NCBI GenBank assembly: GCA_009846005.1
Contig: VXYL01000008.1
Span: 1-64,000, forward strand
Source: Gammaproteobacteria bacterium
GTDB lineage: Bacteria; Pseudomonadota; Gammaproteobacteria; Pseudomonadales; Azotimanducaceae
Direction: 5' to 3'
DNA length: 64,000 nucleotides
Shown here: positions 36,301 through 46,404 of the stretch, one piece after another
Layout of the letters: each line of letters starts with the position of its first letter
Position numbering within the stretch: position 1 is the first letter of the stretch
Position numbers and translations under genes: made by a program
Notes under the pieces: generated by a model
Told to the model about the DNA's origin: nothing
What the model saw: the letters and a program-made list of their open reading frames with translations, nothing else
The model's database searches: none

Positions 36301-39138
36301 ATGAGACAGACGATTTCATCGTCATTCGGTGCATTGCTAGCAAGCACCGTTCTGCTCGTCGGCGCGCCCCTTGGCGCGGCCGAAGGCGAGATCGAGACGG
36401 TCACCGTCACGGGATCGCGTATCGCGTACTCGCCGACCGACGGCCCGCAACCGCTTACGGTCGTCACCCGCGAGGATATCGACGACTCCGGACTGCTTTC
36501 CGTTGGCGATCTGATCCAACGCCTGCCCATGCAGGGCTCTGGCATCAACCGGACCTACAACAACGGGGGCGATGGTTCGGTTCGCGTCGAACTGCGCGCC
36601 TTGGGCTCCGCCCGCACGTTGGTGTTGGTCAACGGGAAACGCTGGGTGGCATCCGGCGAAGGCGCCAACTCATCCATCGACTTGAACACCATTCCCATGG
36701 CCGCCATCGAGCGCGTCGAGGTGTTGAAGGACGGGGCTTCGGCGGTCTACGGCTCCGACGCAATCGCCGGCGTTGTCAACATCATCCTGCGCAAGAACGT
36801 CGACGGCATCGAGTTCTCGCACCAGACCGGCGACTTCGCGGCGAGCGGCGGCGGCGGCGAGGAAACCTGGAGCGTTCTCGGCGGCGTCGACGCGGATCGG
36901 GCCCGGCTCACCATCGGTGCCAGCCTCACGGTGATCGATGACCTGTCCAACGCGGATCGGGAGGAGACGGCGGCCCGGCCCGCCGATGGCGGGAGCTCCG
37001 GCACCCCGCAGGGTCGATTCGCCTACGGTGGCGTCGTGGGTGGTTTCTCCAACTTCACGCTCAACGAAGGGGACGCCGGTACCGACCCTAGTCACTTCCG
37101 CGAGTGGACGAGTCCCGACGACCGGTTCAACTACAACCCCGACAACTACATCCAGACGCCCAGCGAACGTCGCAACGTCTTCCTGAACGGGTCCTACGAC
37201 CTCACGGATCGCGTTGCGTTCCTGTTCGACGCGCTGTACCAGAACCGGCTTTCGGACCAGCTGCTGGCGCCTACGCCCCTGTTCTACGGCTGGTGGGGTG
37301 CGAACCAGTCCATCGATGCCACCAACATCTACAACCCGTTCGGGGTCACGTTCTGCGGTCCGGCAACGGCTACCAACAACGTCGGCGTCCCGTGCAGCGA
37401 ATTGAGCGAACCGGTTGCGTACGGCTGGTTCGGACGGCGCATGGTGGAAGCCGGCAACCGCAACTTCCTGCAGGACATCGAGACCTTCCGGGGCGGCTTC
37501 GGCCTTGAAGGCGACCTGGGCGACCGTTGGAACTGGGAGGTCTACTGGTCGTGGGCGCAGAACAAGGCGTCGGTCACCACCGAAGGACTGCTCAATACGG
37601 AAGCCATCGTCAAAGCCCTCGGGCCGGCGTCCGGCTGCACCGGGGATTGCGTACCCCTCAACATATTCGGCGGCCAAGGCACGGATGCGAGCTACGACGG
37701 CGACGGTCGCTGGAGCGGTTCCGGCTCCATCACCGAAGCCATGCTGAACTACATCAGCTTCACCGCCCACGACAACGGCGGCAACGACATGAAGAACATC
37801 AACGCCCAGCTCACGGGCACGTTGTTCGACATGCCTTCCGGGCCGGTCGGCGTCGCGTTCGGTTTCGAGTCACGCGAGGAGTCCGGGTTCACGTCTCCCG
37901 ACGCCCTGATCGTCACCGGCGCGACGTCGGGCAACGCCTCGCAGCCCACCGACGGTTCCTACGACGTATCCGAGTTCTTCGCCGAGGTCGCCATCCCCGT
38001 GTTGTCCGGGGTGGCCCTTGCCGAGTCTCTGGACGTCAGTATCGCCTTCCGTCACTCCGACTATTCGACCTTCGGACGCACGACCACGGGCAAGTACAAC
38101 GTGATGTGGCGTCCGCACAACGATCTCCTGGTCCGGGTCACGGCATCTGACGGATTCCGCGCGCCCTCGGTCCCGGAACTCTTCTTCGGCCAGTCCGACA
38201 GCTATCCGGAATTGCAGGATCCCTGCGATGTTAACTCCGGCAACTTCACCGGAAGCGGCAACATGCAGACCAACGCAAATTGCATTGCCCACGGCGTGCC
38301 GGACGGGTTCACGCAGCCCAACTCGCAGATCCGCATCACCGTCGGCGGCAACCCGAACCTGCAGCCGGAAGAGTCGGAGAACTTCAGCTTCGGCCTGGTC
38401 TACCAACCAGGATGGCTGGACGGGTTCCAAGCCGAGATTGACTGGTTCGACATCGAGATCGCAGGAACGATCGCGTCTATCGGCGCCCAGAACATTCTGG
38501 AACAGTGCTATAGCGACGCGCCGCAATACTGCGAACACGTCGACCGCGCCAGCGGCGGTATCATCACGGACCTCAGGAACCTCGGCACCAACGTAGGTGC
38601 GCTGGCCGTATCGGGAACCGACGTGGCCCTCTCTTGGGACGGCGTCGACACCAATTGGGGCATCTTCGACTTCGGTTGGGACGTGACTCGATACGACACT
38701 TGGGATAGCACGGACGCTCTGGGCACGCGTTTCCTCGAAAACGGCTACGTGTTCGGCAGTTCGCGGAACAACAACGCCGACCTGCGTTCGACGGCCCATA
38801 TCGGCTGGACGAGTGGCCCTTGGTCGGCACGCTGGTCCTGGCAGTACATCACCGAAGCCAAGGGCGTCCCGAACACTGCGCCGAGCTATGACATCGACGG
38901 CAACTACGATCCCGGCGACGAGGTCCGCACCCTTGACGCGACGCTATACAACGACATCGTAGGTTCCTACCTGTGGGAACGCGATTCGATGACGGTTACG
39001 TTCGCGGCCGGGGTCGACAACCTGCTCGATCAGGATCCGCCGTTTTTCCCGGATTCGTTCGCCAACGACTTCGACCCCGACTACCGGTCTTGGTCGAGCC
39101 GTTTCTGGTACGCCCGGGTCAAGGTGCTCTTCAACTAG
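36301..39138 (+). CDS. TonB-dependent receptor
   Basis: Signal peptide; IETVTVTGSRIAYSPTDGPQPLTVVTREDIDDSGLLSVGDLIQRLPMQGSG plug; C-terminal beta-barrel ending ...FWYARVKVLFN; AAGGAGG RBS upstream. Confidence 0.96.
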   Translation: MRQTISSSFGALLASTVLLVGAPLGAAEGEIETVTVTGSRIAYSPTDGPQPLTVVTREDIDDSGLLSVGDLIQRLPMQGSGINRTYNNGGDGSVRVELRALGSARTLVLVNGKRWVASGEGANSSIDLNTIPMAAIERVEVLKDGASAVYGSDAIAGVVNIILRKNVDGIEFSHQTGDFAASGGGGEETWSVLGGVDADRARLTIGASLTVIDDLSNADREETAARPADGGSSGTPQGRFAYGGVVGGFSNFTLNEGDAGTDPSHFREWTSPDDRFNYNPDNYIQTPSERRNVFLNGSYDLTDRVAFLFDALYQNRLSDQLLAPTPLFYGWWGANQSIDATNIYNPFGVTFCGPATATNNVGVPCSELSEPVAYGWFGRRMVEAGNRNFLQDIETFRGGFGLEGDLGDRWNWEVYWSWAQNKASVTTEGLLNTEAIVKALGPASGCTGDCVPLNIFGGQGTDASYDGDGRWSGSGSITEAMLNYISFTAHDNGGNDMKNINAQLTGTLFDMPSGPVGVAFGFESREESGFTSPDALIVTGATSGNASQPTDGSYDVSEFFAEVAIPVLSGVALAESLDVSIAFRHSDYSTFGRTTTGKYNVMWRPHNDLLVRVTASDGFRAPSVPELFFGQSDSYPELQDPCDVNSGNFTGSGNMQTNANCIAHGVPDGFTQPNSQIRITVGGNPNLQPEESENFSFGLVYQPGWLDGFQAEIDWFDIEIAGTIASIGAQNILEQCYSDAPQYCEHVDRASGGIITDLRNLGTNVGALAVSGTDVALSWDGVDTNWGIFDFGWDVTRYDTWDSTDALGTRFLENGYVFGSSRNNNADLRSTAHIGWTSGPWSARWSWQYITEAKGVPNTAPSYDIDGNYDPGDEVRTLDATLYNDIVGSYLWERDSMTVTFAAGVDNLLDQDPPFFPDSFANDFDPDYRSWSSRFWYARVKVLFN

Positions 39139-39157
39139 ACCGCCTAGCCAACGGTGG

Positions 39158-39188
39158 CAACGCCACCCCGTATTGCGGGGTGGCGTTG
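39158..39188. terminator. Strong hairpin (13-bp stem, 5-nt loop) between convergent genes
   Basis: CAACGCCACCCCG-TATTG-CGGGGTGGCGTTG, perfect inverted repeat. Confidence 0.75.
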
Positions 39189-39192
39189 TACG

Positions 39193-39624
39193 TTAGGGCG
39201 ACCCACTTCGAACAAGGTGGAATCCCTGCGCACCGAGCAGTAGCGGCAACGACGCGTCGATCAGCATCCAGAGGACGGATGTGGCGTCGACTCCCGTTGG
39301 GGCGTAACCGGGGTTGAGCAGGTTGAGGTAGCTCCAGAGCAGAAGAATGCCGACGGCGAGGAAGCCGTAGAACAGCGCCTGGGAGGCGATATAGGCCCGG
39401 CTGACGGGTGCGTCGTCGCCCTCTTGGTCGATGGCTCGCTTGCGCCGGTAGGCGAATAACGTCCCCACCGCCAGCGCCAGCACCATGAGCGGGTCCAGGA
39501 TCTCCCAAAACGGGCTATAAGGCTGCGCGGCCGTGGAGGTGTGGTACAGCGGTTCGACTATCGTGTGAATCGCGACGGCAAACGCCATCACGATCAATCC
39601 CCAGCCGGCGATGCGTCCCGCCAT
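39193..39624 (-). CDS. Hypothetical multi-pass membrane protein
   Basis: 143 aa with about four hydrophobic segments (MAGRIAGWGLIVMAFAVAIHTIV..., LDPLMVLALAVGTLFAY..., ALFYGFLAVGILLLWSYL...). Confidence 0.7.
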   Translation of the reverse strand: MAGRIAGWGLIVMAFAVAIHTIVEPLYHTSTAAQPYSPFWEILDPLMVLALAVGTLFAYRRKRAIDQEGDDAPVSRAYIASQALFYGFLAVGILLLWSYLNLLNPGYAPTGVDATSVLWMLIDASLPLLLGAQGFHLVRSGSP

Positions 39625-39672
39625 GTGACTCTCCCGTAGCGAATGACGGATTGAGCCTACGGTGTTTTGGAC

Positions 39673-42645
39673 TTACGCGTCGAGCACTCGTGCGAGGAAC
39701 TGGCCCGTGTAGGAGTCCGCAACCCTTGCAACGTCTTCCGGGGTGCCGGCCGCGATCAGCGCGCCGCCGCCGGCCCCGCCCTCCGGTCCTAGGTCGATGA
39801 CCCAGTCGGCGGTCTTGATGACATCGAGGTTGTGCTCGATCACGACCACGGTGTTGCCTTGGTCGCGAAGCCGGTGCAGCACCTCCAGGAGTTGCGAGAT
39901 GTCGTGGAAATGCAGGCCGGTGGTGGGTTCGTCCAGGATGTAGAGCGTTTTGCCGGTGCTGCGCTTGGAGAGTTCCCGGGATAGCTTCACACGTTGCGCT
40001 TCGCCGCCTGAGAGGGTGGTGGCGCTTTGCCCGAGGCGCACGTACGAGAGCCCCACGTCGACGAGGGTGTTCAGCTTGCGCTTGAGCATGGGTACGGCGT
40101 CGAAGAACTCGTGCGCTTCCTCGATGGTCATGTCGAGGACTTCGTGGATGTTCTTGCCCTTGTAGCGCACCTCGAGGGTTTCGCGGTTGTAGCGCTTGCC
40201 CTTGCAGACGTCGCACGGCACGTAGATATCCGGCAGGAAGTGCATCTCGACCTTGATGACGCCGTCGCCCTGGCAGGCCTCGCAGCGCCCGCCCCGAACG
40301 TTGAAGCTGAACCGGCCGGGTCGGTATCCCCGGGCGCGCGACTCCTGGGTTTGCGCGAACAGTTCCCGAATGGGCGTGAACAAGCCGGTGTAGGTGGCCG
40401 GATTGGACCGCGGTGTCCGGCCGATGGGACTCTGGTCGATGTCAACCACCTTGTCTAGGTTGTCGAGGCCCTCGATATCGGCATAGGGTTGAGCCGTCAC
40501 GCTGAGCGAGCCGTTCAGCGCCCGGGCGGTGATGGGGTAGAGGGTCTGGTTGACCAGCGTGGACTTTCCGGATCCCGATACGCCCGTCACGCAGGTCAGC
40601 AAGCCGACGGGAACGTCGATGGTCACGTCGCGAAGGTTGTTGCCGCTCGCCTTGACGAGCTTCAGGAGTCGCGTCTCATCGCGGGGTGTCCGAGCGGTTG
40701 GCGTCGCAATCGTGCGTTTCCCGGCGAGGTATTCGCCGGTTATGGACTGATCGCAGTCGAGGACGTCGGTGAGCGGACCGGCGACGACGATTTCGCCGCC
40801 GTGTACGCCGGCACCCGGACCGATGTCGATGATGTGGTCGGCGGTGCGGATGGCTTCCTCGTCGTGTTCGACCACCAACACGGTGTTGCCGAGGTCCCGC
40901 AAGTGGGTGAGCGTTCGCAATAGCCGGGCGTTGTCGCGTTGGTGGAGCCCGATGGACGGCTCGTCCAGGATGTACATGACGCCCACCAACCCGGCGCCGA
41001 TCTGGCTCGCGAGCCGGATGCGTTGGGCTTCGCCACCCGAGAGCGTCTCCGCGCTGCGGTCGAGGGTCAGGTAGTTGAGCCCCACGTCGACGAGGAACTG
41101 CAGGCGGGCCTGGATTTCCTTGACGATCTTGTCCGCGATTTCGCGCCGCTGGCCGGTCAGCCGCATGGAATGGAAGTGTTTGAGTATGGTTTCCACGGAC
41201 CCCTTGGTCAGCACCGGCAGGGTCGCGCCGTCGATGTAGACATGACGCGACTCCTCCTTCAGGCGGGAGCCGTTGCAGGCCGGGCAGGCCCGCACTGTGA
41301 GGTAGCGGGTAAGGCTCTCCCGGACCATGCTCGACTCGGTCTCCCGGTAGCGCCGGTCCATGTTGGGGATGACGCCTTCAAAACGATGCCGACGGATGAT
41401 CTTGTCGCCCCGGTCGTTGATGTAGCTGAAGTCGATGCGTTCGTTTCCGGACCCGTAGAGGATGGCCTCCTTATGGGCTTTCTTGAGCCGTTTGTAGGGT
41501 CGGTCGATGTCGAATCCGTAGTGGCGCGAGAGCGAGCGGAGCATGTGGAAGTAGTAGACGTTTCGCCTGTCCCATCCACGTATGGCGCCCTCCGCCAAGG
41601 TGAGACCGGGGTCGGCCACCACGAGGTCGGGGTCGAAGTATTGCTTCACGCCCAAGCCGTCGCAGGCCGTACACGCGCCCGCTGGATTGTTGAACGAGAA
41701 CATCCGCGGTTCGAGTTCGCTGATGCTGTAGCCGCACTCCGGGCAGGCGAAACGGGCGCTGAAGGTCAGGTCTTTGCGGTCGTCGGCATCCAGGAAGCTG
41801 ACCACGGCAATGTCGTCGCCGAGTTGCAACGCCGTCTCGAAAGACTCCGCTAGGCGCTGCTGGGCGTCGTCGCGGACCCGGAGGCGATCGACAACGGCTT
41901 CGATGGTGTGTTTCTTGTTCTTGTCGAGGTCGGGCGGATGATCGAGATCGGTGACGATGCCGTCGATGCGAGCGCGGATGAAGCCGTTGGCTGTGAGCTC
42001 CGAGAACACATGCTGGTGCTCTCCCTTGCGGTCCCGTATCACGGGTGCCAGGACCATGATGCGAAGGCCCTCCGGTACCGCCACGACCTGGTCGACCATC
42101 TGGCTTACCGTTTGCGCATCGAGGGGATGTCCGTGGACGGGGCACCGAGGCTCGCCGACGCGCGCGAACAGGAGCCTAAGGTAGTCGTAGATCTCGGTGA
42201 TCGTGCCGACGGTCGAGCGGGGGTTGTGCGAAGTCGATTTCTGCTCGATCGAGATCGCCGGGGACAGGCCTTCGATGTGGTCGACGTCGGGTTTCTCCAT
42301 CATGGACAGGAACTGTCGGGCATAGGCCGACAACGACTCGACATAGCGGCGCTGACCTTCGGCGTAGAGAGTATCGAAGGCCAGGGAGGACTTTCCGGAG
42401 CCGGACAAGCCGGTGATGACGACGAGCTTGTCGCGGGGAATGTCGAGATCGACGTTTTTTAGGTTGTGGGTGCGCGCGCCGCGTACCGCGATGCTGGTCA
42501 GGCCGAGCCGTTCCGCAGACCCATTGTATTCGTGATGGGGCTCCGGCAAAGCGCTGTTTTTGTTGGGCTTTGCGCGTCGCTTCGCCAAGTTCGGAGACCT
42601 CGGAGTAAAACACCACAACTTACGCCGATGACGCTCTACGGGCAA
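39673..42645 (-). CDS. uvrA: Excinuclease ABC subunit A
   Basis: [70 protein letters not shown]; zinc-binding Cys pairs; N-terminal start uncertain. Confidence 0.98.
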   Translation of the reverse strand: MPVERHRRKLWCFTPRSPNLAKRRAKPNKNSALPEPHHEYNGSAERLGLTSIAVRGARTHNLKNVDLDIPRDKLVVITGLSGSGKSSLAFDTLYAEGQRRYVESLSAYARQFLSMMEKPDVDHIEGLSPAISIEQKSTSHNPRSTVGTITEIYDYLRLLFARVGEPRCPVHGHPLDAQTVSQMVDQVVAVPEGLRIMVLAPVIRDRKGEHQHVFSELTANGFIRARIDGIVTDLDHPPDLDKNKKHTIEAVVDRLRVRDDAQQRLAESFETALQLGDDIAVVSFLDADDRKDLTFSARFACPECGYSISELEPRMFSFNNPAGACTACDGLGVKQYFDPDLVVADPGLTLAEGAIRGWDRRNVYYFHMLRSLSRHYGFDIDRPYKRLKKAHKEAILYGSGNERIDFSYINDRGDKIIRRHRFEGVIPNMDRRYRETESSMVRESLTRYLTVRACPACNGSRLKEESRHVYIDGATLPVLTKGSVETILKHFHSMRLTGQRREIADKIVKEIQARLQFLVDVGLNYLTLDRSAETLSGGEAQRIRLASQIGAGLVGVMYILDEPSIGLHQRDNARLLRTLTHLRDLGNTVLVVEHDEEAIRTADHIIDIGPGAGVHGGEIVVAGPLTDVLDCDQSITGEYLAGKRTIATPTARTPRDETRLLKLVKASGNNLRDVTIDVPVGLLTCVTGVSGSGKSTLVNQTLYPITARALNGSLSVTAQPYADIEGLDNLDKVVDIDQSPIGRTPRSNPATYTGLFTPIRELFAQTQESRARGYRPGRFSFNVRGGRCEACQGDGVIKVEMHFLPDIYVPCDVCKGKRYNRETLEVRYKGKNIHEVLDMTIEEAHEFFDAVPMLKRKLNTLVDVGLSYVRLGQSATTLSGGEAQRVKLSRELSKRSTGKTLYILDEPTTGLHFHDISQLLEVLHRLRDQGNTVVVIEHNLDVIKTADWVIDLGPEGGAGGGALIAAGTPEDVARVADSYTGQFLARVLDA

Positions 42646-42773
42646 TAGCGGGTTGCCCCTGAGATACCTTGCGTCACGGTCAATGTCTCACACCGGCTTT
42701 GGCCAATTTCCCTATGGTTCGCAGACTCGAAGGGCTTACACTCTTACATCATTTACGAGCAATCGGAGCGGAC

Positions 42774-43289
42774 ATGGCCGGCGGCAGCATCAACAAGGTC
42801 ATTCTCATCGGCAACCTGGGCGCCGACCCGGAGATGAGGTACACACAGGATCAAAATGCGGTTGCCAACTTTCGGATTGCCACCAGCGAGCGTTGGACGG
42901 ATCGGGCGACGAATGAACGTCGGGAGCGGACAGAGTGGCATCGGATCGTTTGCTTCCGCCGCTTGGCGGAAATCTGCGGCGAGTACCTGCACAAGGGTTC
43001 GAAGGTTTACATCGAAGGCCAGCTCCAGACTCGCTCATGGGAGGGTCAAGATGGACAGACCCGCTACACAACGGAGGTCGTCGCGAGGGACATGCAGATG
43101 CTCGACAGCCGGGGTGGCGGCGGCGGTTTCGGCGGTCCGGATGAGGGGGGTGGCTACGGGGATCGAGGCGGGCAACACGACCGTGGAGGCTACGGTGGCG
43201 ACCAGCCACGCCGTAGTGCGCCACCGGCCTCCTCGCAGCAGCCTCCCAAGGATGAGCCTGACGACTTCGAGGACGATATCCCTTTCTAG
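42774..43289 (+). CDS. ssb: Single-stranded DNA-binding protein
   Basis: [41 protein letters not shown]; Gly-rich linker; acidic tip DDFEDDIPF. Confidence 0.98.
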   Translation: MAGGSINKVILIGNLGADPEMRYTQDQNAVANFRIATSERWTDRATNERRERTEWHRIVCFRRLAEICGEYLHKGSKVYIEGQLQTRSWEGQDGQTRYTTEVVARDMQMLDSRGGGGGFGGPDEGGGYGDRGGQHDRGGYGGDQPRRSAPPASSQQPPKDEPDDFEDDIPF

Positions 43290-43304
43290 GAATTCGAGCC
43301 GTGC

Positions 43305-43330
43305 GTAGGGGACGGGCTTGTCCCGTCCCG
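43305..43330. repeat. Palindromic intergenic element
   Basis: GTAGGGGACGGGCTTGTCCCGTCCCG. Confidence 0.75.
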
Positions 43331-43349
43331 TCGACCTGTTCAGAACTCC

Positions 43350-44144
43350 TTAGGCGAGTGCCAAGAGCGCGACACCCAGCACCACCCGGTAGATGACAAA
43401 GGGCGTCATGCCAATGCGTTCGACGAAGCGGATGAACGCGGCGATGCATACGAAGGCGCTCGCGCCGGCAAGGGCGAACCCCAATCCTAGGTCCATCCAC
43501 GGCAGGGGCGTGTCGGGGCCAGCGTCCAACACGGTGTAGATCGCGGCGCCGGCGATTGCCGGAATCGACAGCAGGAACGAGAACCTGGCGGCGGCCGGAC
43601 GCGCAAGCCCCAACGCCAGGGCCGCCGCGATCGTGATGCCGGATCTCGAAGTGCCGGGAACCAGCGCGACAGCCTGTGCGAGGCCGATCAGCGTGGCTTG
43701 AAAGTAGCTGGGCGTGATGCGCTCGCCGCGGTGCCGGTCGGCAAGCCAGAGCGCGATCCCGAATACGATCGTGGCTGCCGCGATGATGGTCGTCGTTCTC
43801 AGGTGCGCCTCGATGACGGGTTTCATGAAGAGCCCGACGATGACAACGGGGATGGTGGCGATGCCGACCTTAGCCAAGAGATCTAGCTTGTCGTCCCACC
43901 GTCGATGCATGGCCAACGCGACGCCGCTCCGCGCGAAACCCGCCAGGTCGCGGCGGAAGTACGCCGTTACGGCGACGAGGGTGCCGAAATGCACCGCGAC
44001 GTCGAATGCGAGGCCTTGGTCCGGCCAATCGGTTAGCGCGGCAGGCAGAATCAGATGCGCGGAACTCGAAACCGGCAGGAACTCGGTGATCCCCTGGACA
44101 AGCGCCAGGACGACGAGCTGCAGCAGACTGAGTGACGATTCCAC
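43350..44144 (-). CDS. uppP: Undecaprenyl-diphosphate phosphatase
   Basis: LALVQGITEFLPVSSSAHLIL, LVPGTSRSGITIAAALALG. Confidence 0.97.
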   Translation of the reverse strand: MESSLSLLQLVVLALVQGITEFLPVSSSAHLILPAALTDWPDQGLAFDVAVHFGTLVAVTAYFRRDLAGFARSGVALAMHRRWDDKLDLLAKVGIATIPVVIVGLFMKPVIEAHLRTTTIIAAATIVFGIALWLADRHRGERITPSYFQATLIGLAQAVALVPGTSRSGITIAAALALGLARPAAARFSFLLSIPAIAGAAIYTVLDAGPDTPLPWMDLGLGFALAGASAFVCIAAFIRFVERIGMTPFVIYRVVLGVALLALA

Positions 44145-44235
44145 GATCGAAGTCTACGGGCGCGACGTACGGTTGTGAAAACCGGCGGGGGGTGGCGTCG
44201 GGCGGGGTCTTCGGCGTTTGCCCTATGGAGGTGAT

Positions 44236-44844
44236 ATGGTTGTGACGATGCCCGATCGTCAAGAGATTCCTCTGTTTCCGCTGGGCCACGTCCTGTTCAC
44301 CGGCGGTCGGCTACCCCTGCAGATTTTCGAACCCCGCTACCTCGACCTGGTGGGGCGATGCATGAAAAAGCGTTCCGGTTTCGGCGTGGTTCTGATCCGC
44401 GAGGGTACGGAGACGTTCGGCGGGTCGGGGCCGCCGTCGTTGTTCAATATCGGCACCTACGCCCGGATCGTCGACTTCAGCCAGCTTGCCAATGGCCTTT
44501 TGGGGATTGTTTGCGTAGGCGGCGACAAGTTCCGCATCGAACGGTCGTGGGAAGCGCCGGACCACTTGGTGATGGCCGAGGTGGATTTCCTTGCAGCGGA
44601 GACGCCGAGCCCGTTGGGGGAGGAGTTTGCTTCGCTTGTCGACACGCTCCGCGTGCTCGTCAAGCACCCGATGATCGAGAAACTCGATCTCGACATCGAC
44701 TACGACGATGCGCGTTCGGTGAGCTGGCGGTTGGCGGAGCTTCTGCCCTTGGAGGCCGAGACCCGGCAAAGCCTGCTGCAGATGCAATCGCCGCGGGAAC
44801 GCCTAGTCGAGATCAGGCGGCTGATCACGAAGTTGAAAGGCTGA
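44236..44844 (+). CDS. LON peptidase substrate-binding domain protein
   Basis: IPLFPLGHVLFTGGRLPLQIFEPRYLDLVGRCMKKRSGFGVVLIREG. Confidence 0.93.
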   Translation: MVVTMPDRQEIPLFPLGHVLFTGGRLPLQIFEPRYLDLVGRCMKKRSGFGVVLIREGTETFGGSGPPSLFNIGTYARIVDFSQLANGLLGIVCVGGDKFRIERSWEAPDHLVMAEVDFLAAETPSPLGEEFASLVDTLRVLVKHPMIEKLDLDIDYDDARSVSWRLAELLPLEAETRQSLLQMQSPRERLVEIRRLITKLKG

Positions 44845-44851
44845 CTGCGGT

Positions 44852-45481
44852 GTGAGGGCGATTCTCGGTGGCACGTTCGACCCGATTCATCTCGGCCATC
44901 TCCATGCCGCTCAACGTGCCCAGGCGGCCCTGGGTATTGCGAAGGTCATGCTGCTGTTGGCGGCCCGTCCGGGGCATCGCACCGAACCCTTGGCGGGCAT
45001 CCATGACCGCTGGCGAATGCTTTGCCTGGCGACGCGGGAAACCGCCGACCTGCTGGCATCGGACCTGGAGATCCTCCGGTCGGGTCCGTCGTACACGGTA
45101 GACTCGCTCCGCGAACTCCGCGGCGCCGACCCGTTGGTCTGGTTGATTGGCCGGGACGCGCTCGCGGACGTCCCGACCTGGCATCGCGCGGGCGAATTGG
45201 CTTCGCTCTGTCACTTCGTGGTCCTCGACCGACCGGGCCGCGAGCCGAGCGAGCCGTTCTGTCCCCGGGGTTTCGAGGTCGTCGAGGCGGCATCGGATCT
45301 CGAAGAGCGTCCGAGCGGCGCTCTGTATTGTCTACCCAACGCCATGCTCGACGTTTCCGCAAGCCAGGTGCGGCGGGTCGTGGCCGAGGGCGGCGATGCG
45401 AGCGCGTTGCTACCCTCGGATGTGTGGACATATATTTGTAGACAGGGTCTGTACCGGTCCTGCGAAGTCGAACGTGCGTAG
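44852..45481 (+). CDS. nadD: Nicotinate-nucleotide adenylyltransferase
   Basis: MRAILGGTFDPIHLGHLHAAQRA; C-terminal ISASQVRRVV-type motif (DVSASQVRRVVAEG); GTG start. Confidence 0.95.
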   Translation: MRAILGGTFDPIHLGHLHAAQRAQAALGIAKVMLLLAARPGHRTEPLAGIHDRWRMLCLATRETADLLASDLEILRSGPSYTVDSLRELRGADPLVWLIGRDALADVPTWHRAGELASLCHFVVLDRPGREPSEPFCPRGFEVVEAASDLEERPSGALYCLPNAMLDVSASQVRRVVAEGGDASALLPSDVWTYICRQGLYRSCEVERA

Positions 45482-45540
45482 GGCCGGCTCCAGGGAGTGA
45501 TGCCGTCAAGACCAACAAATCTAACGAAGTCGAAGAGGAA

Positions 45541-45948
45541 GTGGAGCCAGACGCCGAGGTAAGCGGGCGTTTGGCGGCGCTGGTAATGGCCGCTGTTGGC
45601 GACCGCAAGGCCGTTGATCCGGTGGCGTTGGACGTGTCCAGGCTGACCGAGTTGACCGATAGGATGGTGATCGCAACGGGAACGTCCAACCGTCACGTCA
45701 AGGCGATTGTCGACAGCGTTCTATTGGCGGCGAAACGAAGCGGGGTGGAGATTCTCGGCACGGAGGGTCGAGAGCAGAACGACTGGGTGCTGATCGACCT
45801 TGCCGATGTCGTTGTCCACGTCATGAGCGCCGAGGCACGCCGCTTCTACGATCTGGAACGCCTTTGGGAGCAACCGGAACGGCCACTAGAGCCCGTGTCG
45901 CGCTCCAATGCCGGCGCGGGTGCACGAGACGGGTCGTCGGGCCCTTGA
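45541..45948 (+). CDS. rsfS: Ribosomal silencing factor
   Basis: DRMVIATGTSNRHVKAIVDSV...GTEGREQNDWVLIDLADVVVHVMSAEARRFYDLERLW; start may be upstream. Confidence 0.95.
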   Translation: MEPDAEVSGRLAALVMAAVGDRKAVDPVALDVSRLTELTDRMVIATGTSNRHVKAIVDSVLLAAKRSGVEILGTEGREQNDWVLIDLADVVVHVMSAEARRFYDLERLWEQPERPLEPVSRSNAGAGARDGSSGP

Positions 45949-46376
45949 AGCTTCGAGTCCTCACGGTTGGAGTTGCGCCAGGATGGATCGACGACGGGTT
46001 TGCCGAATATGCGCATCGACTGCCGGTGGAGAGGCTCGAACTGGTCGTCGTATCGGCGCGACGCGGACGGACCAACGAGCAGCGGTTGCTCGACGCGGTG
46101 CGGGAACGGGAGACACTGGTCGTGCTGGACCGGTGCGGAACGGCTGTCTCGAGCGAAGACTTGGCGGCCCTCATGGCCGAGTGGCGAATGCAGGGTCGCG
46201 ATGTCGCTTTTCTCGTTGGCGGCGTCGAGGGATTGAGCCCGCAGGCTCGGCAACGAGCGAACCACGTGCTGTCGTTGTCCCGCCTGACATTGCCCCACCT
46301 TCTGGTCAGGGTCGTACTTGCCGAACAGTTGTATCGAGCGGCCATGATCCTCGCCGGACACCCGTACCACCGATGA
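45945..46376 (+). CDS. rlmH: 23S rRNA (pseudouridine1915-N3)-methyltransferase
   Basis: LKLRVLTVGVAPGWIDDGFAEYAHRL...VAFLVGGVEGLSPQARQRANHVLSLSRLTLPHLLVRVVLAEQLYRAAMILAGHPYHR; TTG start inferred. Confidence 0.93.
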   Translation: MKLRVLTVGVAPGWIDDGFAEYAHRLPVERLELVVVSARRGRTNEQRLLDAVRERETLVVLDRCGTAVSSEDLAALMAEWRMQGRDVAFLVGGVEGLSPQARQRANHVLSLSRLTLPHLLVRVVLAEQLYRAAMILAGHPYHR

Positions 46377-46404
46377 ACACGGCCCAAACCAAGGTGCACC
46401 TCCT

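Noticed and set aside
36670-37770. 366-aa minus-strand ORF opposite the TonB-dependent receptor
   Set aside because: Antisense shadow ORF; no recognisable motifs.
42646-42773. LexA box in the divergent uvrA-ssb intergenic region, where one is expected in many gammaproteobacteria
   Set aside because: No CTGT-N8-ACAG-like sequence found by eye.
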